64,000 nt of DNA from Paraburkholderia sp. BL10I2N1 (GCF_004361815.1 NZ_SNWA01000001.1:1984001-2048000), one strand, 5' to 3'; positions 1 through 9,924 are shown, numbered from the stretch's first letter. Notes: generated from the sequence alone by a model not told the origin. Translations and numbers: made by a program.

Positions 1-345
1 GGGCGGAGGCTCGTTCGGGTCGCGCCAGCTCGGCACGATGATCGTGTCGGCGTCGGCGAGTGCGTCGAGACCATGCGGGGCAGAGATCGAAAAGCCCGCG
101 GTAGTCGACAGCGTCCCCGGCTCGGTCGCGCAGACGCGAAAGTCAAACGCTGGCACGCCGCCGTCGCCACGGTCTTCGCCGAACACGACGCAGGGCACGG
201 AAAGATGGAACGGACTGATGCGGTCGAAGGCGACGACGGCGATGACGGGCCTCGTATCGACATCGGCAACGCCCGCACGAGGAAGCTGGGACGGCCGTGG
301 TCGAGCGCCACGATGGGAAGCAGAACCGGAAACCGGGGTGGGCAT
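1..345 (-). CDS. GlxA-family transcriptional regulator, N-terminal part (cut by window edge)
   Basis: Reading the minus strand from an ATG at 345 gives 115 open codons to the window edge. The start is preceded by an AGGGAG ribosome site. The product has a basic, Pro/Arg-rich lead of about 30 residues and then a DJ-1/PfpI-like beginning (VIAVVAFDRISPFHLSVPC, later DTIIVPSWRDP). This is how GlxA-type AraC regulators start: a catalytically inert amidotransferase-like sensor domain followed by a C-terminal AraC helix-turn-helix, which here would lie outside the window. It is divergent from a cysteine hydrolase gene, a common arrangement in which the regulator controls the hydrolase. The family assignment is good; the ligand is unknown. 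Confidence 0.8.
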   Translation of the reverse strand, partial: MPTPVSGSASHRGARPRPSQLPRAGVADVDTRPVIAVVAFDRISPFHLSVPCVVFGEDRGDGGVPAFDFRVCATEPGTLSTTAGFSISAPHGLDALADADTIIVPSWRDPNEPPP

Positions 346-391
346 CGCAGGCTCCCTGATGTGAAGTAGCAGGCAGGAAGAACCGGCCGCG

Positions 392-438
392 GACAATTTT
401 CGAAAAGTACCATTGGCCCGATTCTATCGAAAATTGTC
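392..438. promoter_or_regulatory. Perfect 12-bp inverted repeat, candidate operator
   Basis: GACAATTTTCGA at 392-403 is matched exactly by its reverse complement at 427-438, with 23 bases between. It lies in the 211-bp divergent gap between the GlxA-type regulator (start 345) and the cysteine hydrolase (start 557). Arm centres are 35 bases apart, a little over three helical turns, which suits a dimer or paired-site regulator bound to one DNA face. It is more AT-rich than its surroundings. The binding protein is inferred from position only. Confidence 0.6.
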
Positions 439-556
439 ATTCGGGTCACTGTCGGTCTCACTGCAGAAAGCGAAGAATGCGCTCATCGCTGCTGCACGGG
501 AAAGGACCGAACGACCGGTGCGTGGCGAGCCCTTGAACCAGAGAAGGAGTTTCGCC

Positions 557-1189
557 ATGACTACGCCCCGCCGCGCCCTGATCGTCATCGATGTGCAGAA
601 CGAATACGTCACCGGCGACCTGCCGATCGAATATCCGCCGGTGCAGGTTTCACTCGCGAACATCGGCCGGGCGATGGACGCTGCGCGCGCAGCATCAGTG
701 CCGGTCGTCGTCGTGCAGAATCTGGCTCCGGCTACTTCGCCGCTCTTCGCGCGCGGCACGGAAGGCGCGGAATTGCATCCGGCCGTCGCGTCGCGCGAGC
801 GCGACCATCTCGTGACGAAAACGTTGCCGAGCGCTTTCCCGGAAACGGACCTCGCCGCCTGGCTCGCGCTGCATCAGGTCGACACGCTGACGGTCGTCGG
901 CTACATGACCCACAACTGCGATGCGTCGACGATCAACCATGCGGTGCATTCGGGACTGACGGTCGAATTTCTGCACGACGCGACAGGGTCGGTGCCGTAC
1001 GAAAACAGCGCGGGCTTCGCGAGCGCGGAGGACATCCATCGCGTGTTCAGCGTCGTGCTGCAATCGCGCTTTGCTGCGGTCGCCAGCACGGATCATTGGA
1101 TCGAGGCCCTTGCAGCGGGCCAGCCGCTGGAGCGCGGCAACATCTACACGTCGAACCAGACCGCGCGCGCAACGCGAAGAGCGGCCTGA
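557..1189 (+). CDS. Cysteine hydrolase, isochorismatase-like family
   Basis: A 210-residue protein of the isochorismatase/nicotinamidase-like fold. The expected catalytic triad is visible: Asp12 in IVIDVQNEY, Lys88 in HLVTKTLPSAF and Cys121 in YMTHNCDAST. Such enzymes hydrolyse amides or imides such as nicotinamide, ureidoacrylate, carbamoylsarcosine or aryl hydantoin products; the sequence does not tell me which. The ATG at 557 is chosen because GAGAAGGAG precedes it by a few bases. The same frame stays open upstream to 413, but that part would run through the inverted repeat at 392-438 and has no ribosome site. It is divergent from, and probably controlled by, the GlxA-type regulator. Confidence 0.85.
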   Translation: MTTPRRALIVIDVQNEYVTGDLPIEYPPVQVSLANIGRAMDAARAASVPVVVVQNLAPATSPLFARGTEGAELHPAVASRERDHLVTKTLPSAFPETDLAAWLALHQVDTLTVVGYMTHNCDASTINHAVHSGLTVEFLHDATGSVPYENSAGFASAEDIHRVFSVVLQSRFAAVASTDHWIEALAAGQPLERGNIYTSNQTARATRRAA

Positions 1190-1288
1190 GACGGGACGCG
1201 CCGCCTAGGCGACGCGCGATGATGCAAAGAAGGCAGAAACCGGAAGGTTTCCGCCTTGTTTGTCAGCACAGAGGACTAACCCGCCGGA

Positions 1289-1930
1289 TCAGTGGGGCGC
1301 TGAACGCAAGGCGGGACTCAGGCGCAGCATGTCGAATATGCCTTTGACCATCTGCTCGGCGTGTTTCTCGAAGTCGAGCGCGCCAGGCAGGAACAGCATG
1401 TCGCGCAGAGCGCCGCCGACGAACGCATGCAGCATCGACGTCGCCCGTGCGGTATCGAGATCCGCCGGCAACTGGCCTTTCGAGATCGCGTTGCGCAGGC
1501 CGCCCTCGATACTCCTCAGCGCGTCGCGCATGCTGTTCTGATTGCGCGCCATGACCGGGCCCATCTCCTCAACGAATTCACACTTCAGAAAGAGGATATC
1601 GAACACGCGCCGACGGCGCGGATCGTTCGCGGTATCGCGCAGACAAACCGTGCAGATCTCCATCAGGCGCGCGAGCGGATCCGCCTCCCCGGGATCGAGC
1701 GAGGCCGCCTTGAGTTCGTCGAGCGGGAGCAGCACGCGATCGAACATCGCGGTGAAGAGTTCGCCCTTGTTGGCGAAATGCCAGTAAATCGCCCCGCGGG
1801 TCACGCCCGCTGCCTGGGCGATGTCGGCCAGCGACGTGCGCGATACACCCTTCTCGAAAAACACCCGCTCCGCGGCATCGAGGATGCCGTTGCGTGTCTC
1901 CAACGCCTCTTCCTTCGTTCGTCGGACCAT
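1289..1930 (-). CDS. bpeR: TetR-family repressor of RND efflux operon (BpeR/TtgR/AcrR type)
   Basis: A 213-residue TetR regulator. Residues 1-60 form the DNA-binding domain, with the helix-turn-helix around 32-52 (SLADIAQAAGVTRGAIYWHF), a string typical of AcrR, TtgR and MexZ-type efflux repressors. The rest is the all-helical ligand-binding and dimer domain. The gene is divergent from a complete RND efflux operon across a 404-bp gap, which is the arrangement of bpeR with bpeAB-oprB in Burkholderia and of acrR with acrAB. It should repress the pump and be released by drugs or aromatic compounds. The gene symbol rests on this context and the family, not on an alignment. Confidence 0.8.
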   Translation of the reverse strand: MVRRTKEEALETRNGILDAAERVFFEKGVSRTSLADIAQAAGVTRGAIYWHFANKGELFTAMFDRVLLPLDELKAASLDPGEADPLARLMEICTVCLRDTANDPRRRRVFDILFLKCEFVEEMGPVMARNQNSMRDALRSIEGGLRNAISKGQLPADLDTARATSMLHAFVGGALRDMLFLPGALDFEKHAEQMVKGIFDMLRLSPALRSAPH

Positions 1931-2062
1931 ATCTGTATGATCTACTCTCGCTACGGGTTGACCCTGAGCTTATTAAACGCGCCAGGTAACAATCCGTTCA
2001 ATAGTTAACCGATTTGCGAACTGATCTTGCAGACCGCGCTGTTTCGGCGTGATGAACCGTCT

Positions 2063-2092
2063 TTTACGTGCATTCACGAATGTATATATAAT
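2063..2092 (+). promoter_or_regulatory. Promoter of the RND operon with an embedded palindromic operator
   Basis: A perfect -10 hexamer TATAAT lies at 2087-2092 and a weaker -35 (TTTACG) at 2063-2068, 18 bases apart. Between them is an inverted repeat, TGCATTC (2069-2075) and GAATGTA (2078-2084), six of seven positions matching. A repressor bound there would block RNA polymerase directly. The rest of the 1931-2334 gap contains a second imperfect dyad around 1985-2011 (GGTAACAAT and ATAGTTAACC), possibly for the bpeR side, and a leader of more than 200 bases before the lipoprotein gene with no open frame I trust. Confidence 0.55.
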
Positions 2093-2334
2093 AGCACCCC
2101 ATCGATCGAATAGCCCAAGCGGTGTCGACCGGTTAATATCCGACACTGTTGTCTTTTAAACGCTTGCGAACCGCCTGAAACGGCGTCGCAGTGCGGCATT
2201 TCCCGGTTTGGCGCATTTGCCCTAGGCCGTTTTGGGCTATCGATCAGGCGTCTTCTGACGCATGCGTGCGCTGTCATCCCCGGGGTAGGGATGCGCGCAC
2301 TTTTTCATTCTCAGTCTTTGACAGAGGTCGCTCC

Positions 2335-3594
2335 ATGCGCGTCGAACGGGTTCCATTCCGCTTAATCAGTGCCGCGACGGCTGCCGTATTTCTTGCAGCA
2401 TGCGGACCAAAACAATCGGCACCTCCGCAACAGACGCCCGAAGTCGGCGTCGTAACCGTCCAGCCGTCGGCAGTTCCGGTCACCAGCGAACTGCCGGGCC
2501 GTACCAGCGCCTACCTCGTCGCGGAAGTCCGCGCACGGGTGGACGGCATCGTCCTGAGGCGCGAGTTCACGGAAGGCTCCGAGGTCAAGGCCGGCCAGCG
2601 TCTCTACAAGATCGACCCGGCTCCGTATATCGCGACGCTGAACAACGCGAAGGCGTCGCTTGCGAAGGCGCAGGCAAATCTCGCTTCGACCTCCGCCCAG
2701 GCAGCCCGCTACAAGGTGCTCGTCGCGGCCAACGCCGTCAGCAAGCAGGACTACGACAACGCCGTGGCCTCTGAAGGGCAGGCGGCAGCAGACGTCGCCG
2801 CCGGCAAGGCCGCGGTCGACACCGCGCAGATCAACCTCGGCTACACCGATGTGACGTCGCCGATCACCGGCCGCATCGGCAAATCCGCGGTGACGCCGGG
2901 CGCCTATGTGCAGGCGAGCCAGGCGACGCTGCTCTCGACGGTCCAGCAACTGGATCCGGTCTACGTCGATGTGACGCAATCGAGCCTCGACGGCCTGCGG
3001 CTGCGCCGTGAGATCCAGGAGGGGCGTCTGAAGACTAACGGCCCCAATGCCGCCAAGGTCACGCTGATCCTCGAGGATGGCAGGAAGTATCCGGAAATCG
3101 GCAAGCTCCAGTTCACCGACGTGACCGTCGACCAGACCACGGGTTCGGTCACCGTCCGCGCGATTTTCCCGAACAAGGACCGTGTGCTGTTACCGGGCAT
3201 GTTCGTGCGCGCAAGCATTGAAGAGGGGGTGAACCAGAACGCGCTGCTCGTGCCGCAGGTTGGCGTGACGCATGACCAGAAGGGTCAGCCGACCGCGCTC
3301 GTCGTCGACCCGGATAACAAGGTGGTGTTGCGCCAGATCGTCGCGTCGCGCACGTACGGCCAGAACTGGGTCGTCGATGACGGCCTGAATCCGGGTGACC
3401 GCGTGATCGTTCAGGGCACCGAGAAGGTCCGCCCCGGCGCGTCCGTGAAGCCGGTCCCTGCACAACTGCCCCCCGCCCCTGCCTCCGCTACGGTCGCTCA
3501 GGGTGCCCCGGCGGCCAGCGGTGCGCAGACGGCCCCCCAGGGGGACACGCCTCACAACGCACAAGCTGCCTCCGCTGCATCGGGCGCGCAATAA
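2335..3594 (+). CDS. bpeA: RND efflux periplasmic adaptor lipoprotein (BpeA/AcrA/MexA family)
   Basis: A 419-residue membrane-fusion protein. The N-terminus is a lipoprotein signal ending in the lipobox LAAC (Cys at about residue 23), so it should be anchored to the inner membrane facing the periplasm. A lipoyl half-motif (ARVDGIVLRREFTEGSEVKAG), a coiled-coil hairpin rich in Ala (about 100-170), the second lipoyl half (DVTSPITGRIGKSAVTPGAY) and a beta-barrel follow. The C-terminal 50 residues are Ala/Pro/Gln-rich and probably disordered. The ATG at 2335 is chosen because it starts the signal peptide; the frame is open further upstream without sense. It lies 15 bases before the pump gene and bridges the pump to the outer-membrane channel. 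Confidence 0.88.
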   Translation: MRVERVPFRLISAATAAVFLAACGPKQSAPPQQTPEVGVVTVQPSAVPVTSELPGRTSAYLVAEVRARVDGIVLRREFTEGSEVKAGQRLYKIDPAPYIATLNNAKASLAKAQANLASTSAQAARYKVLVAANAVSKQDYDNAVASEGQAAADVAAGKAAVDTAQINLGYTDVTSPITGRIGKSAVTPGAYVQASQATLLSTVQQLDPVYVDVTQSSLDGLRLRREIQEGRLKTNGPNAAKVTLILEDGRKYPEIGKLQFTDVTVDQTTGSVTVRAIFPNKDRVLLPGMFVRASIEEGVNQNALLVPQVGVTHDQKGQPTALVVDPDNKVVLRQIVASRTYGQNWVVDDGLNPGDRVIVQGTEKVRPGASVKPVPAQLPPAPASATVAQGAPAASGAQTAPQGDTPHNAQAASAASGAQ

Positions 3595-3609
3595 CAGGGA
3601 GCCCGCTTC

Positions 3610-6600
3610 ATGGCAAAGTTCTTTATCGATCGCCCGATTTTTGCATGGGTGATCGCCATCATTCTGATGCTGGCGGGTCTCGCGTCGATCTTTACCTTAC
3701 CGATTGCGCAATACCCGACCATCGCGCCGCCGTCCGTGCAGATCAGCGCGACGTACCCGGGCGCCTCGGCGAAGACGGTTGAAAATACCGTCACGCAGGT
3801 GATCGAGCAGCAGATGAGTGGTCTCGACCACCTGCTGTATCTGGCGTCGACGTCGGATGACTCCGGCACCGCCACGATCACGCTGACGTTCGCGGCCGGC
3901 ACCAATCCGGACATCGCGCAGGTGCAGGTGCAGAACAAGCTGCAGCTCGCGACGCCGCTTCTGCCGCAGGTCGTGCAGCAGCTTGGTACGAGGGTCACGA
4001 AGTCGAGCAGCAGCTTCCTGCTGGTGATGGCGTTCGTGTCCGAAGACAGCAGCATGAACAAGTACGACCTGGCGAACTACGTCGCGTCGCACGTGCAGGA
4101 TCCGATCAGCCGTATTGACGGCGTGGGCACGGTGACGCTGTTCGGTACGCAGTATGCGATGCGGATCTGGCTCGACGCGACCAAGCTGAACAACTTCGGT
4201 CTCACGCCGGTCGATGTGCAGACCGCGTTGCTCGCACAGAACGTTCAGGTGGCGGGCGGCTCGCTCGGCGGCACGCCGTCGGTGCCGGGTCAGATGCTGC
4301 AGGCGACGATCAGCGAAGCCACGCTGCTCAACACGCCCGAGCAGTTCGGCAACGTGCTGCTGAAGGTGAATCAGGACGGCTCGCAGGTGCGCATCAAGGA
4401 CGTCGCGCGCATCGAGCTCGGCGGCGAAAACTACAACTTCGACACGAAGTACAACGGCGCGCCGACCGCGGGCTTCGGTATCCAGCTGGCGACTGGCGCA
4501 AATGCGCTGGCCACGGCCAAGGCCGTGCGCGCAAAGGTCGACGAACTGTCGAAGTACTTCCCGCACGGTCTGGTGGTGAAGTACCCGTATGACACGACGC
4601 CGTTCGTGCGCCTGTCGATCGAGGAAGTGGTCAAGACACTGCTCGAAGGCATCGTGCTGGTGTTCCTCGTGATGTACCTGTTCCTGCAGAACCTGCGCGC
4701 CACGCTGATCCCGACGATCGCCGTGCCGGTGGTGCTGCTGGGCACGTTCGCGATCATGGGCATAGTGGGTTTTTCGATCAACGTGCTGTCGATGTTCGGG
4801 CTTGTGCTGGCGATCGGTCTGCTGGTGGACGATGCGATCGTGGTGGTGGAAAACGTCGAGCGGGTGATGGCGGAGGAGGGGTTATCGCCACGCGAGGCAA
4901 CCCGCAAGGCGATGGACCAGATTACCGGCGCGTTGATCGGCGTGGCGCTCGTGCTGTCGGCGGTGTTCGTGCCGGTGGCGTTTTCCGGCGGTTCGGTCGG
5001 CGCGATCTACCGGCAGTTCTCGCTGACGATCGTGGCGGCCATGGTGCTGTCCGTGCTGGTCGCGTTGATTCTGACGCCGGCGCTGTGCGCGACGATCCTC
5101 AAGCCGATTCCGAAGGGCCATCACGAAGAGAAGAAGGGCTTCTTCGGCTGGTTCAACCGGACGTTCGAGAAAAGCCGCGACAAGTATCACGTCGGCGTTC
5201 ACCACGTGATCAAGCGCTCGGGCCGCTGGCTCATCATCTACATGGTGGTGATTTTCGCGGTCGGGCTGCTGTTCGTGAAGCTGCCGAAGTCGTTCCTGCC
5301 GGATGAAGACCAGGGCACGATGTTCGTGCTGGTGCAGACGCCGGCCGGTTCGACGCAGGAAACGACCGCACGCACGCTGAAGAACGTGTCCGACTATCTG
5401 CTCACCACCGAGAAGAGCATCGTCGAATCGACCTTCACGGTGAACGGCTTCAGCTTTGCCGGTCGCGGGCAGAACGCGGGTCTCGTGTTCGTGCGGATGA
5501 AGGACTATTCACAGCGCCAGCGGGCGGACCAGAAGGTGCAGGCGCTCGTGGGCCGGTTGTTCATGCATTTCGGCAGCTACAAGGATGCGCTGGTGTATCC
5601 GGTGAATCCGCCGTCCATTCCTGAACTGGGCACCGCAGCGGGCTTCGACTTCCAGCTGCAGGACCGTTCGGGTGTCGGTCACGAGGCGCTGATGGCCGCG
5701 CGCAACCAGTTGCTGGGCATGGCCGCCAAGGATCCGGTACTGGCGCAGGTCCGTCCGAACGGCCTGAACGACACGCCGCAGTTCAAGGTGAACATCGATC
5801 AGGAGAAGGCTTCGGCGCTCGGCGTATCGTTGACGACCATCGACCAGACGTTCTCGATCGCGTGGGCATCGCAGTTCGTGAACAACTTCCTCGATACCGA
5901 CAGCCGGATCAAGAAGGTGTATCTGCAGGGTGACGCACCATTCCGGATGACGCCGGAGAACCTACACGACTGGTACGTGCGCAACTCGGCGGGCGGCATG
6001 GTGCCGTTCTCCTCGTTCGCTTCGGGCGCCTGGACGTTCGGTTCACCGAAGCTGGAGCGCTACAACGGTATTTCGTCGGTGGAAATCCAGGGTGCCGCGG
6101 CGCCTGGCAAGAGTACCGGCCAGGCGATGACGGCGATCGAAGCCATCGCAGCGAAGCTCCCGGCAGGCATTGGCTACGAATGGACGGGTCTGTCGTTCCA
6201 GGAGCGCCAGTCCGGTTCGCAGGCGCCGATCCTGTACGGCATCTCGATTCTGGTCGTGTTCCTGTGTCTCGCCGCGCTGTATGAAAGCTGGTCGATTCCG
6301 TTCTCGGTGATCATGGTGGTGCCGCTCGGCGTGATCGGTGCACTGCTCGCCGCGACGCTGCGCGGGCTCGAGAATGACGTGTTCTTCCAGGTGGGTCTGT
6401 TGACCACGGTGGGGCTGTCGGCGAAGAACGCGATTCTGATCGTGGAATTCGCCCGCGAGCTGCAGCAGTCGCAAGGCATGGGGCCGATCGAAGCGGCGCT
6501 CGAAGCATCGCGTCTGCGGTTGCGCCCGATCCTGATGACGTCGCTCGCGTTCATTCTTGGCGTGTTGCCGCTCGCCATCAGTAACGGTGCGGGTTCGGCA

Positions 6601-6819
6601 AGCCAGCACGCGATCGGTACCGGCGTGATCGGCGGGATGTTGACGGCGACCTTCCTCGCCATCTTCATGATCCCGATGTTCTTCGTCGTGATCCGCGCGA
6701 AGTTCGGTGGCGAGAAGGAAGACCCGGATGCAGCGCTCGATCACTACAACCAGCACCACCCGGACGACCCTGAAGGTGGGGCGGGCGGCCATGGCTCGGG
6801 CAACGGGTCTGCGAGCTAA
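3610..6819 (+). CDS. bpeB: RND multidrug efflux pump, inner-membrane proton antiporter (BpeB/AcrB/MexB family)
   Basis: A 1069-residue HAE1-type RND pump, close to the usual 1040-1070. It starts [17 protein letters not shown], the classic beginning of this family. The proton-relay residues are in place: the Asp pair at 407-408 in [15 protein letters not shown], numbered exactly as in AcrB, and Lys939 in [13 protein letters not shown]. There are two repeats, each with one N-terminal transmembrane helix, a large periplasmic porter/docking loop and a block of helices. It is expected to form a trimer that exports lipophilic drugs, dyes, macrolides or quorum signals. The Gly/His-rich C-terminal tail (about 40 residues) is hydrophilic. 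It is followed 10 bases later by the outer-membrane channel gene. Confidence 0.92.
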   Translation: MAKFFIDRPIFAWVIAIILMLAGLASIFTLPIAQYPTIAPPSVQISATYPGASAKTVENTVTQVIEQQMSGLDHLLYLASTSDDSGTATITLTFAAGTNPDIAQVQVQNKLQLATPLLPQVVQQLGTRVTKSSSSFLLVMAFVSEDSSMNKYDLANYVASHVQDPISRIDGVGTVTLFGTQYAMRIWLDATKLNNFGLTPVDVQTALLAQNVQVAGGSLGGTPSVPGQMLQATISEATLLNTPEQFGNVLLKVNQDGSQVRIKDVARIELGGENYNFDTKYNGAPTAGFGIQLATGANALATAKAVRAKVDELSKYFPHGLVVKYPYDTTPFVRLSIEEVVKTLLEGIVLVFLVMYLFLQNLRATLIPTIAVPVVLLGTFAIMGIVGFSINVLSMFGLVLAIGLLVDDAIVVVENVERVMAEEGLSPREATRKAMDQITGALIGVALVLSAVFVPVAFSGGSVGAIYRQFSLTIVAAMVLSVLVALILTPALCATILKPIPKGHHEEKKGFFGWFNRTFEKSRDKYHVGVHHVIKRSGRWLIIYMVVIFAVGLLFVKLPKSFLPDEDQGTMFVLVQTPAGSTQETTARTLKNVSDYLLTTEKSIVESTFTVNGFSFAGRGQNAGLVFVRMKDYSQRQRADQKVQALVGRLFMHFGSYKDALVYPVNPPSIPELGTAAGFDFQLQDRSGVGHEALMAARNQLLGMAAKDPVLAQVRPNGLNDTPQFKVNIDQEKASALGVSLTTIDQTFSIAWASQFVNNFLDTDSRIKKVYLQGDAPFRMTPENLHDWYVRNSAGGMVPFSSFASGAWTFGSPKLERYNGISSVEIQGAAAPGKSTGQAMTAIEAIAAKLPAGIGYEWTGLSFQERQSGSQAPILYGISILVVFLCLAALYESWSIPFSVIMVVPLGVIGALLAATLRGLENDVFFQVGLLTTVGLSAKNAILIVEFARELQQSQGMGPIEAALEASRLRLRPILMTSLAFILGVLPLAISNGAGSASQHAIGTGVIGGMLTATFLAIFMIPMFFVVIRAKFGGEKEDPDAALDHYNQHHPDDPEGGAGGHGSGNGSAS

Positions 6820-6829
6820 GGACATTGAG

Positions 6830-8344
6830 ATGCAAAAACATTCTTTGATTGCAGTCGCGGTTGCGCTTTTCGCCGCGGGCTGCACGATGGCGCCGAAGTA
6901 CGAACGCCCGGCCGCGCCCGTGTCGGACAGCTTCCCGACGGGTGGCGTCTACGCGACCCAGCCCGTCGCGGCGGCGGGCGGCCTGAGCGCGAACGGCCAG
7001 GCGGCAACGGATATCGGCTGGCGTGACTTCTTCGCCGATCCGCGTCTGCAAAGACTGATCGAGATCGCGCTGAAGAACAACCGTGATCTGCGCGTGTCGG
7101 TGCTGAATATTGCGGCGTCGCGTGCGCAGTATCAGATCACGCGCGCACAACTGTTCCCGACGCTCGAAGCGGCGGCGTCGGAAACCAAAACGCGTACGCC
7201 GAAGGATCTGACGTTCTTCGGCAATACGATCTCGACCGAGTATTCGGTCGGCCTCAACGCTTCGTGGGAAATCGACTTCTTCGGCCGGATCCAGAGCCTG
7301 AAGGATCAGGCGCTGGCGCAGTATCTGGCTACGGCACAGGCGCGCAAGGCGGCGGAAATTTCGCTCGTGTCGTCGGTGGCGGACCAGTATCTGACCGTGC
7401 TGGCCTTTGACGATCTGCTGAAGGTTACCGAAGGCACGCTGAAGATCGCGCAGGATTCGTACAACCTCACCAAGCTGCAATTCGATACGGGCACGGGTTC
7501 CGAACTCGACCTGCGTCAGGCACAGACGGTGGTCGAGCAGGCCACGGCGAGCATGCAGTCGGAGGCGCGTCTGCGGGCGCAGGCGGAAAACGCGCTCGTG
7601 CTGCTGGTCGGCGAACCACTGCCTGCGGATCTGCCGCCCGGCATGCCGTTGAACGACCAGAATCTCCTCGCGGATATTCCGGCCGGGTTGCCGTCGGATC
7701 TGCTGCAGCGTCGTCCAGACATCATGGAAGCAGAAGAGAACCTGCTTGCTGCCAATGCGAACATCGGGGCGGCGCGCGCGGCGTTCTTTCCGAAGGTTTC
7801 GCTGACCGGCAATTTCGGTACGCTGAGTCCGTCGCTTGGCGGTCTCTTCAAGGCGGGTTCCGCGGCATGGTCGTTCGCGCCGCAGATCACGTTGCCGATC
7901 TTCGAAGGCGGCGCGAACAAGGCCAATCTCGATCTTGCGCACGTGCAGAAGAACATCCAGATCGCGCAGTACGAAAAGGCGATCCAGACGGCTTTCCGCG
8001 AAGTCGCCGATGGTCTCGCGGCACGTGGCACGTACGACCAGGAAATTTCGGCGCGTGAACGCAACACCTTCGCTGAGCAGCGCCGCTTCGAGCTGTCGGA
8101 CCTGCGCTACAGGAACGGCGTCGACAGCTATCTGTCGGTGCTTACCGCGCAGAACGATCTCTATCTCGCGCAGCAGACGCTGATCACCGCGCGTTTGAAC
8201 CGGCTCACGAACCTGGTCGATCTGTACCAGTTCCTGGGCGGCGGCTGGATCGAGCGGGCTGGCGAGCAGCCACGTCCGGCCGATGCACCCGTCGACTACG
8301 GCGCAGCGAGCGCGCCTGTTGCCGCTTCGGCGCCGGCGGGCTGA
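6830..8344 (+). CDS. oprB: RND efflux outer-membrane channel lipoprotein (OprB/OprM/NodT family)
   Basis: A 504-residue TolC-like factor of the NodT/OprM branch. The signal peptide ends in a lipobox (FAAGC, Cys about residue 18), and PKYERPAAP just after it is typical of these lipoproteins. Two outer-membrane-factor repeats follow, with signature stretches such as LLQRRPDIMEAEENLLAANA and FEGGANKANLDLA. It should form the trimeric outer-membrane exit duct for the pump encoded upstream. The ATG at 6830 is 10 bases after the pump stop with GAG just before it. The Ala/Pro-rich last 25 residues look unstructured. The symbol is by operon analogy with Burkholderia bpeAB-oprB. Confidence 0.85.
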   Translation: MQKHSLIAVAVALFAAGCTMAPKYERPAAPVSDSFPTGGVYATQPVAAAGGLSANGQAATDIGWRDFFADPRLQRLIEIALKNNRDLRVSVLNIAASRAQYQITRAQLFPTLEAAASETKTRTPKDLTFFGNTISTEYSVGLNASWEIDFFGRIQSLKDQALAQYLATAQARKAAEISLVSSVADQYLTVLAFDDLLKVTEGTLKIAQDSYNLTKLQFDTGTGSELDLRQAQTVVEQATASMQSEARLRAQAENALVLLVGEPLPADLPPGMPLNDQNLLADIPAGLPSDLLQRRPDIMEAEENLLAANANIGAARAAFFPKVSLTGNFGTLSPSLGGLFKAGSAAWSFAPQITLPIFEGGANKANLDLAHVQKNIQIAQYEKAIQTAFREVADGLAARGTYDQEISARERNTFAEQRRFELSDLRYRNGVDSYLSVLTAQNDLYLAQQTLITARLNRLTNLVDLYQFLGGGWIERAGEQPRPADAPVDYGAASAPVAASAPAG

Positions 8345-8410
8345 CAGATCGTCGTCATCCAGTAATCGGGCAGGCAGCATTCGCCGGATCACTGGATCGC
8401 AGGCAGAAAA

Positions 8411-8436
8411 AAACGCCACGGGAAGCCGTGGCGTTT
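8411..8436 (-). terminator. Rho-independent terminator for the permease gene
   Basis: Perfect 11-bp stem AAACGCCACGG / CCGTGGCGTTT with a GAAG loop. On the minus strand it is followed by a run of seven T, so it ends the permease transcript at 8488. It may also slow read-through from the efflux operon on the plus strand, where the T-run is short. Confidence 0.85.
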
Positions 8437-8487
8437 CTCATTGGCGCGTCGCGCGACGGGGATCGCGCGGTGTACTACGAGCCGTCT

Positions 8488-9924
8488 TCAGTGCGCGTCC
8501 GCGGCACGTGCTTCGAACTCGTGGCTCGTGCGGAGGGCGTCGTCCCTTGCCGGCTGATCGCCCGGCGTGCGGCCGTCGAAATCATGGCCTGTACGGCGGA
8601 TATCGTTCTTCGCGGCGCGTTCACCCTTCACGCCGTTGAAGATCAGGTTCAGCACGACCGCGGACACCGACGCAAGCAGGATCCCGCTATGGAGCAGCGG
8701 CGAGAGAGCCGGCGGCAGCTTCGAGAAGAAATGCGGTGAGACGACCGGCACGAGGCCGAGGCCGATACTCACGGCGACGATGAACAGGTTGTGATGGTTC
8801 TTTACGAAGTCGACCTTCGACAGCACCTTGATGCCGTTTGCCGCGACCATCCCGAACATCACGATGCCCGCGCCGCCGAGCACGAACGCCGGTACCGACG
8901 CCACCACCTGCGCCATCTTCGGAAAAAGGCCAAGCAGCACGAGGATCACGCCGCCCATCGCGCAGACGAAGCGGCTTTTCACGCCCGTCACGCCGATCAG
9001 CCCGACGTTCTGCGAGAACGAGGTATGCGGGAACGAGTTGAAGATGCCGCCGATCAATGTGCCGAGACCGTCGACGCGCAGACCGCGCACCAGTGTCTTC
9101 TGGTCGACCGGCCGGTCGACCATGTCGCCGACCGCGAGGAACATGCCGGTCGATTCGATGAACGTGACGAACATCACCGTCACCATGGTCGCGATCGACA
9201 GCGGATCGAAGTGCGGCAGGCCGAAGTGGAACGGCATCACGAAGCCGACCCATGGCGCGCTGGTTACGCCTTCCATGTTCACACGGCCGAGCAGGGCTGC
9301 AACCACGAAGCCCGCGACGATACCAAGGAGCACGGAAATATTCGCGATGAAGCCCTTGCCGAACTTGTTGATCAGCAGAATCAACGTGAGCACGATGAGA
9401 GACAGTCCAAGGTAGACAGGATTGCCGTAATCCGGATTGCCGACGCCGCCCGCCGCCCAGTTGATCCCGACCTCCATCAAAGAAAGTCCGATCACTGAAA
9501 TCACCACGCCGACCACGACAGGTGGAAAGAACCGCAACAGCTTGCCGATCGCAGGCGCGAGGAAGATGCCGACGATGCCGGCTGCAATCGTCGAACCGAA
9601 GATGTCGAGAATGCCGAGCGACGGATTGGTGCCGATCGCGACCATCGGGCCGACGGCCGCGAACGTGCAGCCCATGATCACCGGCAGACGGATGCCGAAA
9701 ATCCACAGGCCGAGCGTCTGGATCAGCGTGGCGATGCCGCACGAGAACAGGTCGGCGCTGATGAGAAAGGCAATCTGCTCTTTCGGAAGCTTGAGCGCGG
9801 CGCCGATGATGAGCGGAACCGCAACCGCTCCGGCATACATGACGAGCACATGCTGAATGCCGAGCGTCAGCAACTGGCCTGCCGGCAGTCGCTCATCGCA
9901 CGGGTGAACCGTGTTCGATTGCAT
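8488..9924 (-). CDS. NCS2-family nucleobase (xanthine/uric acid) permease
   Basis: A 478-residue polytopic membrane protein of the nucleobase:cation symporter-2 family. The hallmark stretches are present: FIESTGMFLAVGD, NSFPHTSFSQNVGLIGVTGV and the QHVLVMYAGAVAVPLI beginning. The Glu in FIESTG and the Gln in SQNVG are the substrate-contact positions of UraA/XanQ-type transporters. The SQNVGL form favours xanthine or uric acid over uracil. The C-terminal 45 residues are hydrophilic. The ATG at 9924 is chosen because GGAG lies nine bases upstream and it begins the conserved region; 22 more in-frame codons upstream look like leader. It is a single gene ending in the terminator at 8411-8436. Confidence 0.85.
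   Translation of the reverse strand: MQSNTVHPCDERLPAGQLLTLGIQHVLVMYAGAVAVPLIIGAALKLPKEQIAFLISADLFSCGIATLIQTLGLWIFGIRLPVIMGCTFAAVGPMVAIGTNPSLGILDIFGSTIAAGIVGIFLAPAIGKLLRFFPPVVVGVVISVIGLSLMEVGINWAAGGVGNPDYGNPVYLGLSLIVLTLILLINKFGKGFIANISVLLGIVAGFVVAALLGRVNMEGVTSAPWVGFVMPFHFGLPHFDPLSIATMVTVMFVTFIESTGMFLAVGDMVDRPVDQKTLVRGLRVDGLGTLIGGIFNSFPHTSFSQNVGLIGVTGVKSRFVCAMGGVILVLLGLFPKMAQVVASVPAFVLGGAGIVMFGMVAANGIKVLSKVDFVKNHHNLFIVAVSIGLGLVPVVSPHFFSKLPPALSPLLHSGILLASVSAVVLNLIFNGVKGERAAKNDIRRTGHDFDGRTPGDQPARDDALRTSHEFEARAADAH

Noticed and set aside
38..369. Two short plus-strand open frames at the left edge
   Set aside because: The opposite strand encodes a convincing GlxA-type sensor start with a ribosome site, so these are shadows.
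6665..8419. 584-residue minus-strand open frame
   Set aside because: Antisense shadow of the efflux outer-membrane channel gene; composition-driven and without motifs.
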